Positions 35,031 through 49,006 of a stretch of 64,000 nucleotides of DNA are shown piece after piece. The notes beneath the pieces are model-generated. The model saw nothing but the letters and a program-made list of their open reading frames with translations, was not told the origin of the DNA and ran no database searches. Source of the stretch: Stutzerimonas stutzeri (GTDB taxonomy: Bacteria > Pseudomonadota > Gammaproteobacteria > Pseudomonadales > Pseudomonadaceae); assembly GCF_002909485.1 (NCBI RefSeq), contig NZ_PPXG01000001.1, positions 744,001-808,000 of the forward strand, in the 5' to 3' direction. A program made the position numbers and the translations under genes. Numbering within the stretch: the first letter of the stretch is position 1; the number at the start of each line of letters is the position of its first letter.

Positions 35031-36425
35031 CTACACGCTCGCTTGGGCGCCTTCGAACCAGGCGAGTTTATCCCGCAACTTCACCACATCGCCGACGATT
35101 AGCAGCGTCGGTGCCTGTACCTCTTTCTGCGCAATCAGCTCTGCAAGCGTGGCCAGCGTGCCGGTGAATACCCGCTGATTGCTCGTAGTGCCCTGCTGCA
35201 CCAGCGCGGCCGGCGTATCTGCCGAACGACCGTGGGCAATCAACTGCTGGCAGATCACCGGTAATCCCACCAGGCCCATGTAGAACACCAGCGTCTGGCC
35301 TGGCGCCGCCAGTTCAGCCCAAGGCAGGTCACAGCTGCCATCCTTGAGATGACCAGTAACGAAGCGCACCGATTGAGCATGGTCGCGATGGGTCAAGGGG
35401 ATACCGGCATAGGCTGCACAGCCGCTGGCAGCCGTAATGCCGGGCACAACCTGAAACGGCACGCCGTGGGCTGCCAGCTCTTCGATCTCCTCACCGCCGC
35501 GACCGAAGATGAACGGGTCGCCGCCCTTGAGGCGCAGCACCCGCTTGCCTTCCTTCGCCAGAGCCACCAGCTTCTGGTTGATCTGATCCTGCGGCACTGC
35601 ATGCTCTGCACGCTGCTTGCCAACGTAGATACGGTCGGCATCACGCCGGCATAGATCGATGATCGCCGGCGCAACCAAACGGTCGTAAAGCACAACATCG
35701 GCCTGCTGCATGAGGCGCAAGGCGCGAAACGTCAGCAGATCCGGATCGCCCGGGCCGGCGCCAACCAGATAGACCTCGCCCAGCGCGCGCGGCGCCGCAC
35801 CTGCGAGCTTTTCGGCGAGCAAGCGCTCGGCCTCAGCGGTACGTCCAGCCAGCGCCTGTTCGGCGATCGTGCCCTGGAAGGTTTCTTCCCAGAACACTCG
35901 CCGCTGCTGCACGTCAGCGAACTTTGCTTTGACCTGCGCGCGAAACTGCTTGGCCAGTCCAGCCAATTGTCCGTATGCGGCCGGAATCCAGGTCTCGATG
36001 CGAGCGCGAATCAGCCGCGCCAGGACCGGCGCATCACCGCCGCTGGAAACCGCAATCACCAGCGGCGAGCGGTCGACAATGGCGGGGAATATCACGCTGC
36101 ACAGCTGTGGCGAATCAACCACGTTCACCGGCACACCGAGCGCATTGGCGTGCTCCGAAACCGAGGCGTTCAACGGCTCGTCATCGGTGGCGGCGATAGC
36201 CAGTACGCAACCCTGCAGATCCTGGCGGTCGTAACCGCGGTCCAGGCATTCGCCGCCCCCCACCGCCACCAGCTCGGCCAGTTGCGCCTCGATGCTCGGT
36301 GCCACCACCCGTAGCCGTGCGCCGGCTTCGCTGAGCAGGCGAGCCTTGCGCAATGCGATCTCGCCGCCACCGACGATCAGCACCGTACGGCCTTTGAGGT
36401 TGTGGAACAGCGGAAGGTATTCCAT
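35031..36425 (-). CDS. cysG: Siroheme synthase (fused uroporphyrinogen methyltransferase / precorrin-2 dehydrogenase-ferrochelatase)
   Basis: A 464-residue bifunctional CysG. The N-terminal CysG-B half has the NAD motif [22 protein letters not shown]; the C-terminal SUMT half has [34 protein letters not shown] and [16 protein letters not shown]. It makes siroheme for sulfite and nitrite reductases from uroporphyrinogen III. ATG 36425 ([13 protein letters not shown]) is the conserved family start. It is convergent with agmR (34 nt gap), marking the right edge of the ped island, and is the last gene of the ftsK-lolA-rarA-crcB-serS-cysG run. Confidence 0.95.
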   Translation of the reverse strand: MEYLPLFHNLKGRTVLIVGGGEIALRKARLLSEAGARLRVVAPSIEAQLAELVAVGGGECLDRGYDRQDLQGCVLAIAATDDEPLNASVSEHANALGVPVNVVDSPQLCSVIFPAIVDRSPLVIAVSSGGDAPVLARLIRARIETWIPAAYGQLAGLAKQFRAQVKAKFADVQQRRVFWEETFQGTIAEQALAGRTAEAERLLAEKLAGAAPRALGEVYLVGAGPGDPDLLTFRALRLMQQADVVLYDRLVAPAIIDLCRRDADRIYVGKQRAEHAVPQDQINQKLVALAKEGKRVLRLKGGDPFIFGRGGEEIEELAAHGVPFQVVPGITAASGCAAYAGIPLTHRDHAQSVRFVTGHLKDGSCDLPWAELAAPGQTLVFYMGLVGLPVICQQLIAHGRSADTPAALVQQGTTSNQRVFTGTLATLAELIAQKEVQAPTLLIVGDVVKLRDKLAWFEGAQASV

Positions 36426-36547
36426 GGGCGAATCCTGGAGGGTGTTGAAGGTACAGGCATCACAGCCATTAAGGCTGCGATGTCCCTTGTCGAATATCAA
36501 GGATCCGGCCTGATGTCAGGACCGCGGTGACGCCGCGCCAGGCAACC

Positions 36548-37879
<1,332 letters not shown>

Positions 37880-37900
37880 TTACTGTGAACGGGCGTCGCT

Positions 37901-38275
37901 TCATAACCTTGCGAGCGTGAGTCCGGCCCAGGCTGCCAGCAACCCGCCGAGCACGCTGCCACCGACATAGGCGAAAGCGGTCGCCAGCTGGCCGCTCTCC
38001 AATAACCGCAGTGCATCCAGCGAAAAGCTGGAGAAAGTCGTCAGCGCACCGAGAAAGCCGATGATCAACGCGCCGCGCAACTCCGGAGAGATGTCAGGCC
38101 GGGCGAGAAATGTTGCATAGAGATAGCCGATCAGCAGACACCCGAGCAGGTTCACCGCCAGCGTGGCCAGATAGAAATACCGTGGCCACTGGACGCTAAC
38201 CCAGGTGGCGACGGCAAAGCGCAGCAAGGTTCCAATCACACCGCCGCAGGCGACGGCCAGGGCCATGCGGATCAT
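37901..38275 (-). CDS. crcB: Fluoride ion channel CrcB/Fluc
   Basis: A 124-residue membrane protein with four TM segments and the Fluc motifs [13 protein letters not shown] and [21 protein letters not shown]. It exports fluoride as a dual-topology dimer. ATG 38275 overlaps the rarA stop by ATGA, so it is translationally coupled; consistent with this, no fluoride riboswitch precedes it. A start at ATG 38266 is also possible. Confidence 0.93.
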   Translation of the reverse strand: MIRMALAVACGGVIGTLLRFAVATWVSVQWPRYFYLATLAVNLLGCLLIGYLYATFLARPDISPELRGALIIGFLGALTTFSSFSLDALRLLESGQLATAFAYVGGSVLGGLLAAWAGLTLARL

Positions 38276-39597
38276 CCTTTTCTCCGTTTAATGGGGCTCT
38301 CACGGTCCAACCGCGCCAGATGCTCCAGCTTGTCGCGGATCTTGCCCTCCAGCCCACGTGGCGCAGGCTGGTAGTAGCGGCGCGGCTCCATGGCCTCGGG
38401 GAAGTAATCCTCGCCTGCGGCGTAAGCCTCAGGCTCGTCATGGGCGTAGCGGTATTCATTGCCGTAACCAAGCTCTTTCATCAGCTTCGTCGGCGCATTA
38501 CGCAGGTGCAACGGAACCTCTTGCGAGCCATTCTCGGCGGCATCGCGCATTGCTGCCTTGAAGGCTGTGTATACGGCGTTGCTCTTCGGTGCACAGGCGA
38601 GATAGACGATGGCCTGCGCGACTGCCAGCTCCCCTTCCGGGCTACCCAGACGCTCCTGAACATCCCAGGCATTGAGACACAACGGCAACGCGCGAGGGTC
38701 GGCATTGCCAATCTCCTCGCTGGCCATGCGTACGACACGCCGGGCGATATACAGCGGATCGCAGCCGCCATCGAGCATCCGTGCGAACCAGTAAAGTGCC
38801 GCATCCGGATTGGAACCACGTACGGACTTATGCAGGGCGGAAATCTGGTCGTAGAACGCTTCGCCGCCCTTATCGAAACGTCGTCGACTGTCGCCCAGCA
38901 GATCCTGGAGCAGGTCGGTACTGATGCTCCCGCCCTCCTCGGCCAGGTCCGATGCGTTCTCCAGCAGGTTGAGCAACCGACGGCCATCGCCATCGGCGGC
39001 CGCCAACAGCATCTGGAAGCTCTCCTCCGGCAGTTCCAGACGCAGGTTGCCCAGGCCCTTCGGTTCGCTCAGCGCCCGCACCACCAGTTTGCGCAGAGCT
39101 GCTTCGTCCAGGCTTTTCAGCACGTATACGCGAGCACGCGAGAGCAGAGCGTTGTTCAGTTCAAAGGAAGGATTTTCGGTGGTAGCCCCGATGAAGATCA
39201 GCGTGCCGTCTTCAACATAAGGCAGGAATGCGTCCTGCTGGGACTTGTTGAAACGATGCACCTCGTCGACGAACAGGATGGTGCGCCGGCCATATTGAGC
39301 CGCCTGCTGCTTGGCGATCTCCACCGCCTGGCGAATCTCCTTGACCCCGGCGAGCACGGCGGAGACCGTCTCGAAATGGGCATCAGACACTTTGGCCAAC
39401 AATCGCGCCAGAGTTGTCTTGCCGACTCCGGGTGGCCCCCAGAACACCATCGAATGCAGCGCACCCTGCTCTAGCGCCTCGCGCAAAGGCTTGCCGCGAG
39501 CGAGCAGGTGGTCCTGCCCAACGTACTCGTCGAGACTGGACGCACGCAGGCGCGCGGCAAGTGGCTGAGCGACAGGTTCGCGGTTGAACAGGTCCAT
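38272..39597 (-). CDS. rarA: Replication-associated recombination protein A (AAA+ ATPase)
   Basis: A 441-residue RarA/MgsA, related to clamp-loader and RuvB ATPases. [20 protein letters not shown] is at the N-terminus, Walker A is [15 protein letters not shown], Walker [15 protein letters not shown], and sensor 1 is [24 protein letters not shown]. The tetramerisation/MgsA C-terminal domain is [13 protein letters not shown].... It acts at stalled replication forks. The position between lolA and crcB-serS is the standard one in Pseudomonas. Confidence 0.95.
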   Translation of the reverse strand: MDLFNREPVAQPLAARLRASSLDEYVGQDHLLARGKPLREALEQGALHSMVFWGPPGVGKTTLARLLAKVSDAHFETVSAVLAGVKEIRQAVEIAKQQAAQYGRRTILFVDEVHRFNKSQQDAFLPYVEDGTLIFIGATTENPSFELNNALLSRARVYVLKSLDEAALRKLVVRALSEPKGLGNLRLELPEESFQMLLAAADGDGRRLLNLLENASDLAEEGGSISTDLLQDLLGDSRRRFDKGGEAFYDQISALHKSVRGSNPDAALYWFARMLDGGCDPLYIARRVVRMASEEIGNADPRALPLCLNAWDVQERLGSPEGELAVAQAIVYLACAPKSNAVYTAFKAAMRDAAENGSQEVPLHLRNAPTKLMKELGYGNEYRYAHDEPEAYAAGEDYFPEAMEPRRYYQPAPRGLEGKIRDKLEHLARLDRESPIKRRKG

Positions 39598-39658
39598 TGC
39601 GGACGGTTACCTCGATTGCAGCGGCCCGCAGCTGCGCAGGCCGGATGTCAGATGACGG

Positions 39659-40285
39659 TCACTCGGAAATGACGTCGGCACCCTCTGGAATCTCGAAGGT
39701 GAACAGATCGGCCCTGAGCGGCTGATTCATCTTCACGCCCATGAAGAGAATGTTGGTGCGTTGACCAACACTGTCGATCAACTGCATGTCGTTGATCACT
39801 CCACCGCGGAAGGACAGCCGCAGATTGTCAAACAGTGTGTCCTTGGCCTTGGGCTTGAGGGTGAAGTCCACCACTTCGCCAGCCTCCGTGTGAGAGACCT
39901 CGAAATTCTCGCTGATCGTCGATACGTCGCCCGAGAGCAGTAGCGCCGGAGTGTGGGTCAGACGCTGGTCGAGCTGTTGAATGGTGACTTGTTCGAGATC
40001 CGGGTCGTACAGCCAGACCTTCTCACCATTGGAGACCAGCAGCTGCTCCATCGGAGCATCGGTGTGCCAGCGGAACTGTCCGGGACGCTTTAGCGCCAGC
40101 TCACCGGAGGTTTCTTGCAGTTGCGTACCGCCGCCATCGAGCGAAAGCTGCGAAAAGCGGCCGGTCAGGGTTTCAGCCTGGTTAAGCAAGCCAGTCAGTC
40201 GTTTGGTGGACGCAGCCTGGTCGGCGTGAGCCGGGACCAGGGCGACCATCAGGACAGATGCACACAGCAAACGTATCAATTGCAT
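39659..40285 (-). CDS. lolA: Outer-membrane lipoprotein carrier protein
   Basis: A 208-residue periplasmic chaperone (signal [21 protein letters not shown]) that carries lipoproteins from LolCDE to LolB. Family pattern: [74 protein letters not shown]. It starts 17 nt after ftsK and is followed by rarA, so is in one transcription unit with both. Confidence 0.94.
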   Translation of the reverse strand: MQLIRLLCASVLMVALVPAHADQAASTKRLTGLLNQAETLTGRFSQLSLDGGGTQLQETSGELALKRPGQFRWHTDAPMEQLLVSNGEKVWLYDPDLEQVTIQQLDQRLTHTPALLLSGDVSTISENFEVSHTEAGEVVDFTLKPKAKDTLFDNLRLSFRGGVINDMQLIDSVGQRTNILFMGVKMNQPLRADLFTFEIPEGADVISE

Positions 40286-40302
40286 TTAGCCCTCGAAGCG
40301 AT

Positions 40303-42708
40303 TCAATCGCGCATAGGTGGCGGCGCGATAACTTCGCGCGAGCCATTGGTATTCATGGACGTCACCACACCAGCCATTTCCATGGCCTCAATCATCCGCG
40401 CGGCACGGTTGTAGCCAATCTTCAGCTTGCGCTGCACGGCAGAGATCGACGCACGACGGCTTTCGGTAACGAAGCGCACGGCCTCGTCGTACAGCGGATC
40501 CTCTTCACTGCCTTCTCCGCTACCTTCGCCACTGCCGCCATCGAAGCCGCTGCCGCTGTCTTCCACGCCAACGAGGATCTCTTCGATGTAATCGGGCGCA
40601 CCACGGGCCTTCCAGGCCTCAACCACTCGATGGACCTCTTCGTCGGAAACGAAGGCACCATGTACGCGAATCGGCAAACCGGTGCCCGGTGGCAGATACA
40701 GCATGTCGCCGTGGCCGAGCAACTGCTCGGCTCCGCCCTGATCGAGGATGGTCCGCGAATCGATCTTGCTCGATACCTGGAACGCCATGCGGGTAGGAAT
40801 GTTGGCCTTGATGAGACCGGTGATCACATCAACCGACGGACGCTGAGTGGCAAGTATCAGATGAATGCCCGCCGCACGTGCTTTCTGCGCGATGCGGGCG
40901 ATCAGCTCTTCGACCTTCTTGCCGACGATCATCATCATGTCGGCAAATTCGTCCACCACCACCACAATGGTTGGCAACGTCTTCAGCGGCGGCGGTTGGT
41001 CGTCCATGCTTTCGCGGCGGAACAGCGGATCGGTAAGCGGTGTACCGGCCTCCTCGGCGTCCTTGACCTTGCGATTGAAGCCCGCAAGGTTGCGCACGCC
41101 CATGGCCGCCATCAGTTTGTAACGTCGCTCCATCTCCGCGACACTCCAACGAAGGGCATTGGCCGCCTCCTTCATGTCGGTAACCACCGGGCAGAGCAGG
41201 TGCGGAATACCCTCGTAGATCGACAGTTCGAGCATCTTCGGGTCGATCATGATCAGCCGCGCCTCTGCCGGCGTGGACTTGAACAGGATCGACAGAATCA
41301 TCGCGTTGACCCCCACCGACTTACCGGAACCAGTGGTGCCGGCTACCAGCAGGTGCGGCATCTTCGCCAGGTCGGCAATGACCGGCTTGCCGCCGATATC
41401 GTGGCCAAGGGCGATGGTGACCGGCGATTTGGCATCGTCATAAGGTGCGGAGGAAAGAACCTCGGAGAAGCGCACGATCTGGCGATCCTCGTTGGGAATC
41501 TCGATACCTACCGTGGTTTTGCCTGGAATGACCTCAACCACGCGCACGCTAATAACCGCCAGGGAGCGCGCAAGATCCTTCGCCAGGTTGGAAATGCGGC
41601 TGACTTTGACCCCCGCCGCAGGCTGGATCTCGAACCGGGTAATGACCGGACCTGGATGAACGGACTCGACGATGACCTCGACGCCAAACTCTTTCAGCTT
41701 GATTTCCAGCAGTCGCGACATTGCCTCCAGCGACTCCGGCGAGTACTGCTTCTGCTGCTTTTCGGCGGCATCGAGCAGAGAAATCGGAGGCAGGCTGCCT
41801 TCAATCAGTGGGTCAACGAACAGCGTGGCCTGCTTCTCTTTCTGCACGCGCTTGCTCGGCTCGGCGGCTTTGGGCGGTGCAGAAGGCGCGATAACCGGCG
41901 CCACACGCTTGTCACGCTCGCTCATGTGCTTGGCCAGGGATTCGTCGCGCTCGATGATGCGCTCCTTGACCTTGGCCTGCTCACGCCGGTCGCGAACCAT
42001 GGGCGCCGCCACCTCACTCACCACATCGTCAACTTCCCGAAGCTGAGCAACCATCTGTTTGCGCTCTGCCCGTGCGTTCCACCAGCGGCTGAAGCCGCTT
42101 TGGATCAGCTCTATCAAATCCAGGGTGATCTTGCCGGTGATGTCCATCACCTTGAACCAGGACAGGTCGGTAAAAACGGTCAGGCCGAACAGGAAGAACG
42201 CCAAGAGCGCGAGGGTACTGCCCTGCACGTTGAGCGAAAGTACAGCCAACTGGCCGAGGCTTTCGCCCAGCGCACCACCGGCAGACGCAGGCAAACCAGC
42301 TGCTGACTGGAAATGGATGTAGGCCAAGGCCGACCCCGACAGGATCAGGAATACCAGTCCAATCAGACGCCAGGAAAACAGCCAACCGTTCCACACCCAG
42401 GCCTGATGCCGCGCACGAAAGACTTGCCAAGTCTTGACGCCGAGCAGCAGAGGAAACAGATAAGCGAAATAGCCTAGCGCCATGAACAGAACATCCGCAA
42501 ACCAGGCGCCGGCACGCCCCGCCGCATTGCGGACCTGATCGACATTACTCGTATGCGTCCAGCCGGGGTCGCCCGGGTCATAGGTCAGTAGAGCCATCCA
42601 CAGGTAGACGCAGAGCGCACCGAGCGCTATCAACGCGCCTTCCTTGAGGCGATAGTGCAATTGTTGTCGCCAGACAGTTGCCGGCGCGGGAGATGAGGAA
42701 TTCTTCAA
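40303..42708 (-). CDS. ftsK: DNA translocase FtsK
   Basis: An 801-residue protein if it starts at TTG 42708 (AGGAAAG upstream; an earlier in-frame ATG would add 57 poorly conserved residues). The N-terminal membrane domain has four or five TM segments (~20-190), and a charged linker follows. The motor domain has Walker [16 protein letters not shown] and Walker [13 protein letters not shown], with [25 protein letters not shown] before it. The C-terminal winged-helix gamma domain ([42 protein letters not shown]) reads KOPS sites. It pumps chromosome termini through the division septum and activates XerCD at dif. Confidence 0.93.
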   Translation of the reverse strand: MKNSSSPAPATVWRQQLHYRLKEGALIALGALCVYLWMALLTYDPGDPGWTHTSNVDQVRNAAGRAGAWFADVLFMALGYFAYLFPLLLGVKTWQVFRARHQAWVWNGWLFSWRLIGLVFLILSGSALAYIHFQSAAGLPASAGGALGESLGQLAVLSLNVQGSTLALLAFFLFGLTVFTDLSWFKVMDITGKITLDLIELIQSGFSRWWNARAERKQMVAQLREVDDVVSEVAAPMVRDRREQAKVKERIIERDESLAKHMSERDKRVAPVIAPSAPPKAAEPSKRVQKEKQATLFVDPLIEGSLPPISLLDAAEKQQKQYSPESLEAMSRLLEIKLKEFGVEVIVESVHPGPVITRFEIQPAAGVKVSRISNLAKDLARSLAVISVRVVEVIPGKTTVGIEIPNEDRQIVRFSEVLSSAPYDDAKSPVTIALGHDIGGKPVIADLAKMPHLLVAGTTGSGKSVGVNAMILSILFKSTPAEARLIMIDPKMLELSIYEGIPHLLCPVVTDMKEAANALRWSVAEMERRYKLMAAMGVRNLAGFNRKVKDAEEAGTPLTDPLFRRESMDDQPPPLKTLPTIVVVVDEFADMMMIVGKKVEELIARIAQKARAAGIHLILATQRPSVDVITGLIKANIPTRMAFQVSSKIDSRTILDQGGAEQLLGHGDMLYLPPGTGLPIRVHGAFVSDEEVHRVVEAWKARGAPDYIEEILVGVEDSGSGFDGGSGEGSGEGSEEDPLYDEAVRFVTESRRASISAVQRKLKIGYNRAARMIEAMEMAGVVTSMNTNGSREVIAPPPMRD

Positions 42709-42908
42709 AACGCTTTCTTTCCTGCGCCTGCGGCGCGATGAACCGTAGTCAGCCAGAACCTCGGCATTGTACGGGTTTGTCGATTCGATGGCATGCGGGT
42801 TCCGCGGCGGCTTGGGCTTTTGCCGATGCTTCGGTGTAGCATAAACGCCCGATTTCCCGACGCGGCTCGACTGGAGCACGCTTCTCTATTTGCAACAAAG
42901 GCTTATGA

Positions 42909-43865
<957 letters not shown>

Positions 43866-43871
43866 TCATGC

Positions 43872-43889
43872 GGCGGGCTTCGGCCCGCC
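43872..43889 (+). terminator. Hairpin between trxB and aat
   Basis: Inverted repeat GGCGGGC-TTCG-GCCCGCC, a stable UUCG tetraloop hairpin 6 nt after the trxB stop, followed by CTCCTCT rather than a T-run. It may attenuate read-through into aat. Confidence 0.5.
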
Positions 43890-43910
43890 CTCCTCTACCA
43901 GCGTGGCGAT

Positions 43911-44591
43911 ATGCTGACTTGGCTGAAGCGCGACGACCTTAGTTTTCCTCCCCTCGAAACGGCTCTGCGCGAACCTAACGGCCTGCTGGCAGCCGGAGGC
44001 GATCTGACCTGCGAGCGTCTACTGGCCGCCTATCGCCATGGCTGCTTCCCCTGGTATCAGGACGGACAGCCATTGCTATGGTGGTCGCCTGACCCACGCA
44101 CTGTGCTCTATCCAGACGAGCTGCACGTCTCCCGCAGCCTACGCAAGCGCATCCGCCAGGGCGATTTCCAGGTTACGTTCGACCGGGCGTTTAGCGACAT
44201 CATTCAAGGCTGCGCCGACCCTCGCAGTTATGCAGAAGGAACCTGGATAACCACGCCGATGCAGCAGGCCTACATCAAACTGCACGAAATGGGCTTTGCA
44301 CACTCGGTAGAGGTTTGGCAGGACGAACATCTCGTCGGAGGACTCTACGGGCTGGCCATCGGTAAGCTATTTTTTGGCGAGTCGATGTTCAGTCGCGCGA
44401 CCGATGCTTCCAAGGTCGGATTCGTCACCCTTGTGCAGCGGTTGCGAGAGCAGGAGTTTGCGTTGATCGACTGCCAGATGCCCACGCGTCACCTGGAAAG
44501 CTTCGGCGCTCGCAGCATTGCACGTGAGGCGTTTGCGAACGCTCTCGCCGAGCACCTGGATCGCCCTGGCGCAGCCGATTGGCGCGCCTAG
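43911..44591 (+). CDS. aat: Leucyl/phenylalanyl-tRNA-protein transferase
   Basis: A 226-residue enzyme that adds Leu or Phe to N-terminal Arg/Lys of proteins, making N-degrons for ClpS-ClpAP. Family motifs: [80 protein letters not shown] and [21 protein letters not shown]. It lies beside ate, and clpA/clpS are encoded nearby, so most of the bacterial N-degron pathway is clustered here. Confidence 0.96.
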   Translation: MLTWLKRDDLSFPPLETALREPNGLLAAGGDLTCERLLAAYRHGCFPWYQDGQPLLWWSPDPRTVLYPDELHVSRSLRKRIRQGDFQVTFDRAFSDIIQGCADPRSYAEGTWITTPMQQAYIKLHEMGFAHSVEVWQDEHLVGGLYGLAIGKLFFGESMFSRATDASKVGFVTLVQRLREQEFALIDCQMPTRHLESFGARSIAREAFANALAEHLDRPGAADWRA

Positions 44592-44643
44592 TCGACCATC
44601 GTAAGCTGACCTACACTGAGCTCATGATTTCTGAGAGTTGACC

Positions 44644-45351
44644 ATGACTTCACTGGCTCGCCTCAAGTTCTATGCCACCCAGCCCCATCCGTGCAGCTAC
44701 CTGCCCGATGAACAGGCCACCACTCTGTTCCTCGACCCAAGCCAGCCGATGGACGTGCAGGTGTATGCAGAGCTGTCGGAGATGGGCTTTCGGCGCAGCG
44801 GGGACCACCTGTATCGCCCCCACTGTCAACGCTGCTCGGCCTGCATCCCCGCACGTATCCCAGTGAACGCGCCGGACCTGAGCCGTCAACAGAAGCGGAT
44901 CCTGAAGCGCAATTGCGACCTGCAAGTTCGTAGCGTCCGCCCAGCATTCAGTGAAGAGCTTTACACGCTCTACGCCGCCTATATCGATAAGCGGCACGCC
45001 GATGGCGACATGTATCCACCCAGCAGGGACCAGTTCAACACCTTTCTGGTACGCGACCTACCGTTCTCACGTTTCTATGAGTTCCGCCTGAACGGGCGTC
45101 TGCTGGCGGTCGCAGTAACCGACGTACTGCCCAACGGGCTATCCGCGGTCTACACATTCTACGATCCCGAAGAAGAACGCCGCAGCCTGGGGCGCTATGC
45201 GATTCTCTGGCAGATCGGCGAAGCGGCGCGTCTTGGGTTGAAGGCGGTCTATCTCGGCTACTGGATCAAGAACTGCCGGAAGATGAATTACAAGACCGAA
45301 TATCGTCCCATCGAACTACTGGTTAACCAGCGCTGGATTACGCTCAGCTGA
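44644..45351 (+). CDS. ate: Bacterial aspartate/glutamate leucyltransferase (Ate/Bpt)
   Basis: A 235-residue leucyltransferase placing Leu on N-terminal Asp/Glu substrates. Motifs: [44 protein letters not shown] with the Cys cluster, [18 protein letters not shown], and [27 protein letters not shown] 44644 is preferred over TTG two codons upstream. Together with aat and clpS/clpA it forms the N-degron machinery. Confidence 0.94.
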   Translation: MTSLARLKFYATQPHPCSYLPDEQATTLFLDPSQPMDVQVYAELSEMGFRRSGDHLYRPHCQRCSACIPARIPVNAPDLSRQQKRILKRNCDLQVRSVRPAFSEELYTLYAAYIDKRHADGDMYPPSRDQFNTFLVRDLPFSRFYEFRLNGRLLAVAVTDVLPNGLSAVYTFYDPEEERRSLGRYAILWQIGEAARLGLKAVYLGYWIKNCRKMNYKTEYRPIELLVNQRWITLS

Positions 45352-45356
45352 AGTCC

Positions 45357-45385
45357 TTGGCTCATCGGCCCATTTCGGGCACAAT
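45357..45385 (+). promoter_or_regulatory. Possible sigma-70 promoter of infA
   Basis: TTGGCT, a 17-bp spacer, then CACAAT, ending 66 bp upstream of the infA start. The match is moderate and is not supported by anything else. Confidence 0.3.
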
Positions 45386-45451
45386 GCTTGCCGCTTTTGC
45401 CCGCGCACGCATGCGCCGGGTTACTCATTTGGACACCGAGGACTTTACTGA

Positions 45452-45670
45452 ATGTCGAAAGAAGACAGCTTCGAAATGGAAGGTACTGTCGTCGACACCC
45501 TGCCTAACACCATGTTTCGTGTGGAGTTGGAAAACGGGCACGTCGTTACTGCGCACATCTCCGGAAAGATGCGCAAGAACTACATCCGGATTCTTACCGG
45601 TGACAAGGTTCGCGTGGAACTGACCCCCTACGATCTGAGCAAGGGTCGCATTACCTACCGCGCCCGCTAA
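45452..45670 (+). CDS. infA: Translation initiation factor IF-1
   Basis: A 72-residue S1/OB-fold protein: [72 protein letters not shown]. It binds the ribosomal A site during initiation. Full length for the family and followed by a strong terminator. Confidence 0.98.
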
Positions 45671-45689
45671 GCGAGCTGCGAGAAAAAAT

Positions 45690-45714
45690 GCCCGGTTCTT
45701 ACCGGGCTTTTTTG
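45690..45714 (+). terminator. Rho-independent terminator after infA
   Basis: GCCCGGT-TCTT-ACCGGGC followed by TTTTTTT, with an A-run before it, so it can also act on the convergent clpA transcript. Confidence 0.9.
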
Positions 45715-45802
45715 TTGTAGTAGCGCCACTGCTAGAGACGCCACTACAAGCAGCAAGAACGAAAACGCCCAGCCAAGGCCGGGCGCTCGATACAACTTAC
45801 AG

Positions 45803-48073
45803 TCACGCCAACTCGGCAGTGGTCTCGAATTCGAAGAACGGCTCCCCGCCGCGAATATCGATATGCACCACTCCGCCGTGTTCAGCCAGCTCTCCAAACA
45901 GGATTTCTTCAGCCAGTGGCCGTTTGATCTTGTCCTGAATCAGCCGCGCCATTGGGCGTGCGCCCATCTGCGCATCGTAACCATGCTCTGCCAACCACCC
46001 GCGAGCGGCGTCCGACACTTCCAACGTCACATGCTTGTCTTCGAGTTGCGCCTGCAGTTCGATGAGGAACTTGTCGACGATACTCTTTATCACTTCGTGA
46101 CTCAGGCGGCCAAACTGGATGATCGTGTCCAAGCGGTTGCGAAACTCCGGCGTGAAGCTCTTTTTGATGACTTCCATCGCGTCAGACGCATGATCCTGAA
46201 AGGTGAAGCCGATGGAAGCGCGCGCCGCCGTTTCCGCCCCTGCATTGGTGGTCATGATAATGATCACATTGCGGAAGTCAGCTTTACGCCCGTTGTTATC
46301 AGTCAGCGTGCCATGATCCATGACCTGCAGAAGCAGGTTGAAGACTTCGGGATGCGCCTTCTCGATCTCGTCCAGCAGCAGCACGCAATGCGGCTGCTTG
46401 GTAATCGCCTCGGTCAGCAATCCACCCTGATCAAAACCGACGTACCCGGGAGGCGCACCGATCAAACGAGATACGGTGTGACGCTCCATGTACTCCGACA
46501 TGTCGAATCGCACCAGCTCCACGCCCAGCGCCCGGGCAAGCTGCCGCGCGGCCTCTGTTTTACCGACGCCGGTAGGTCCGGCGAAAAGGAATGAGCCGAC
46601 CGGCTTATCTGGCGCCTTGAGTCCGGCACGCGAAAGCTTGATGGCAGTGGAGAGCGAGTCGATTGCGTCGTCCTGTCCAAAAACAGTGAGCTTGAGGTCA
46701 CGCTCAAGATTGCGCAGCAACTCTTTGTCCGAGCTGCTGACATGCTTGGGAGGAATTCGCGCGATTTTTGCAACGATATCCTCAACCTGCTCCACCTCGA
46801 TGCGCTTGACTCGCCGATCTTCCGGCTGCAAGCGCTGATAGGCGCCTGCTTCATCGATCACATCAATGGCTTTGTCCGGCATGTGGCGGTCGTTGATATA
46901 ACGCGATGCCAGTTCCGCCGCCGCACGAAGCGACTCATCACTGTATTCGATATTGTGATGCTGTTCGAAGCGCCCTTTCAGGCCGCGCAGAATGCCGATG
47001 GTGTCCTCGACCGAAGGCTCGGTTACATCAACCTTCTGGAAGCGCCGCGCAAGCGCCCGGTCTTTCTCGAAGATTCCACGAAACTCCTGGTACGTCGTGG
47101 AACCAATGCAGCGAATCTCACCAGAAGAAAGCAAAGGCTTGAGTAGATTCGATGCATCCATCACACCACCGGACGCAGCCCCGGCGCCGATGATCGTATG
47201 GATCTCGTCGATGAAGAGAATCGCATGAGGCCGCTTGCGCAGCTCCCCAAGCAGCGCCTTGAAGCGCTTTTCGAAATCCCCACGGTATTTGGTTCCAGCC
47301 AGCAGCGCACCCAGGTCCAACGAGTAGACGACGCTGTCGGCCAGCAGATCGGGCACCTCATTATCGACGATACGCTTGGCGAGCCCTTCGGCAATTGCCG
47401 TTTTGCCCACACCGGCCTCACCAACCAACAGCGGATTGTTCTTGCGACGACGCGCCAGAATCTGCGCAACCCGCTCCACCTCGCTTTCGCGCCCTACCAG
47501 TGGGTCGATTCGCCCTTGGCGCGCCAGCTCATTCAGATTGCTGGCGTATGCATCCAGCGGATTGCTCGATGCACCCGGCTCGCCGCCGTCCTCATCCTGC
47601 ATTTCCGCATCGCCCTCCGGATTGCCTCCACTACCAGGCACTTTTGAAATGCCATGGGCGATGTAGTTGACGACGTCGATGCGCGCAACGTTCTGTTGCT
47701 TAAGCAGGAACACAGCCTGGCTTTCCTGCTCGCTGAAAATCGCCACCAGAACGTTGGCCCCGGTGACCTCGCGCTTGCCGGAGCTTTGTACGTGGAACAC
47801 TGCGCGTTGCAAGACTCGCTGAAACCCAAGCGTAGGCTGGGTTTCGCGCTCTTCATCGTGCTGTGGAATAAGTGGAGTGGTGGAATCAATGAACTCCTGC
47901 AGATCATGGCGCAGCTTGTCCAAGCTTGCGCCACAGGCCCGCAATACGGTCGCAGCCGCTTCATTGTCCAGTAAGGCCAACAGGAGGTGTTCAACCGTCA
48001 TGAATTCATGACGCTTGGTACGTGCCTCTTTGAAAGCCAGATTCAGAGTGACTTCGAGCTCACGGTTCAACAT
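45803..48073 (-). CDS. clpA: ATP-dependent Clp protease ATP-binding subunit ClpA
   Basis: A 756-residue Hsp100 unfoldase for ClpP. The N-domain starts [38 protein letters not shown] module 1 has [15 protein letters not shown] and module 2 [18 protein letters not shown] 48073 has GAGGTGAAGCT upstream. It recognises N-degron substrates through the adaptor ClpS, whose gene starts the same operon with a 28-nt gap. Confidence 0.97.
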   Translation of the reverse strand: MLNRELEVTLNLAFKEARTKRHEFMTVEHLLLALLDNEAAATVLRACGASLDKLRHDLQEFIDSTTPLIPQHDEERETQPTLGFQRVLQRAVFHVQSSGKREVTGANVLVAIFSEQESQAVFLLKQQNVARIDVVNYIAHGISKVPGSGGNPEGDAEMQDEDGGEPGASSNPLDAYASNLNELARQGRIDPLVGRESEVERVAQILARRRKNNPLLVGEAGVGKTAIAEGLAKRIVDNEVPDLLADSVVYSLDLGALLAGTKYRGDFEKRFKALLGELRKRPHAILFIDEIHTIIGAGAASGGVMDASNLLKPLLSSGEIRCIGSTTYQEFRGIFEKDRALARRFQKVDVTEPSVEDTIGILRGLKGRFEQHHNIEYSDESLRAAAELASRYINDRHMPDKAIDVIDEAGAYQRLQPEDRRVKRIEVEQVEDIVAKIARIPPKHVSSSDKELLRNLERDLKLTVFGQDDAIDSLSTAIKLSRAGLKAPDKPVGSFLFAGPTGVGKTEAARQLARALGVELVRFDMSEYMERHTVSRLIGAPPGYVGFDQGGLLTEAITKQPHCVLLLDEIEKAHPEVFNLLLQVMDHGTLTDNNGRKADFRNVIIIMTTNAGAETAARASIGFTFQDHASDAMEVIKKSFTPEFRNRLDTIIQFGRLSHEVIKSIVDKFLIELQAQLEDKHVTLEVSDAARGWLAEHGYDAQMGARPMARLIQDKIKRPLAEEILFGELAEHGGVVHIDIRGGEPFFEFETTAELA

Positions 48074-48101
48074 AGCTTCACCTCTTCCCCAGCAGTCGGA
48101 G

Positions 48102-48470
48102 TTAACCGTCCTTCTCGATCTCACAAAGCAGCGGGTGCTGGCACTCCCTTGCATATTGATTCACTTGCATCGCTTTGGTTTCGGCTACGTCACGGGTATA
48201 CATCCCGCAGACCGCCTTCCCCTCGGTATGAACGGCCAGCATGATCTTGGTGGCCTGCTCCCTGCTGTGATTGAAAATACCTTCCAGCACCTCGACGACG
48301 AAATCCATCGGCGTGTAGTCATCATTAAACATGACAACTTTGTACATCGGTGGTGCCTTTAATTCAGGCTTGGCCTCCTGCACAGCAAGGCCAGCGGCGT
48401 CATCCTCGTCCCCGAGGGGCCGATCCTGATTGAATGTTAGTCGAATCTGAGCAATAGCATGCATGCGCAT
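48102..48470 (-). CDS. clpS: ClpS, N-degron adaptor of ClpAP
   Basis: A 122-residue adaptor from ATG 48470 (ATG 48464 gives 120). The C-terminal core [66 protein letters not shown] holds the substrate-pocket residues ([16 protein letters not shown]). The first ~35 residues form the flexible tail that engages ClpA. Divergent from cspD. Confidence 0.94.
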   Translation of the reverse strand: MRMHAIAQIRLTFNQDRPLGDEDDAAGLAVQEAKPELKAPPMYKVVMFNDDYTPMDFVVEVLEGIFNHSREQATKIMLAVHTEGKAVCGMYTRDVAETKAMQVNQYARECQHPLLCEIEKDG

Positions 48471-48682
48471 AACGGTTCTAGGTCGTGGCGCGGGGGCCAG
48501 ATAAATATGGACAGCTTCGCAGCCAGCTGACGAGTCGCCTTGACTATCGGCAAAACGGTGATACAAACAGTATGTGCCTACAAGGGCAAACGGGTTGCGC
48601 AACATGAGGCCTCGGGCTGCATAAGCGCGGAATGAAATGGATGTTACTCCAGTAATGGACTCATTTGCAGAGGGATAACAGC

Positions 48683-48946
48683 ATGCTAAGCGGTAAGGTC
48701 AAGTGGTTCAACAACGCCAAGGGCTATGGATTCATCGTAGCAGACGGCGGCGATGAGGACCTGTTCGCCCACTACTCGGCCATCCAGATGGAAGGCTACC
48801 GAACTCTCAAAGCTGGGCAAGCGGTCGTGTTCAATATCCTGCAGGGTCCGAAAGGCCTTCACGCAACCGACATAAGACCTCAGCAGGTCGTGTCTGAAGC
48901 GACGACCCCTGCTGCAGCCCAAGGCGTTTCAACGGTAGACGCCTGA
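48683..48946 (+). CDS. cspD: Cold-shock-domain protein CspD
   Basis: An 87-residue CSD protein: [40 protein letters not shown] includes RNP1 (KGYGFI) and RNP2 (DLFAHYS). The ~20-residue extension ([18 protein letters not shown]) and position next to clpS identify it as CspD, a stationary-phase inhibitor of replication in E. coli, rather than a classical 70-residue Csp. Confidence 0.92.
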   Translation: MLSGKVKWFNNAKGYGFIVADGGDEDLFAHYSAIQMEGYRTLKAGQAVVFNILQGPKGLHATDIRPQQVVSEATTPAAAQGVSTVDA

Positions 48947-48964
48947 CTCTTCATGATACAAAAC

Positions 48965-48994
48965 AAAAAGGCCGATCAGATGATCGGCCTTTTT
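48965..48994. terminator. Bidirectional terminator between cspD and icd
   Basis: Perfect 13-bp inverted repeat AAAAAGGCCGATC / GATCGGCCTTTTT with a 4-nt loop. The A-run and T-run make it functional for both convergent genes. Confidence 0.92.
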
Positions 48995-49006
48995 GATGCA
49001 CCAGTT

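Noticed and set aside
38272..38275. Fluoride riboswitch in front of crcB
   Set aside because: crcB overlaps the rarA stop codon, leaving no leader for a riboswitch.
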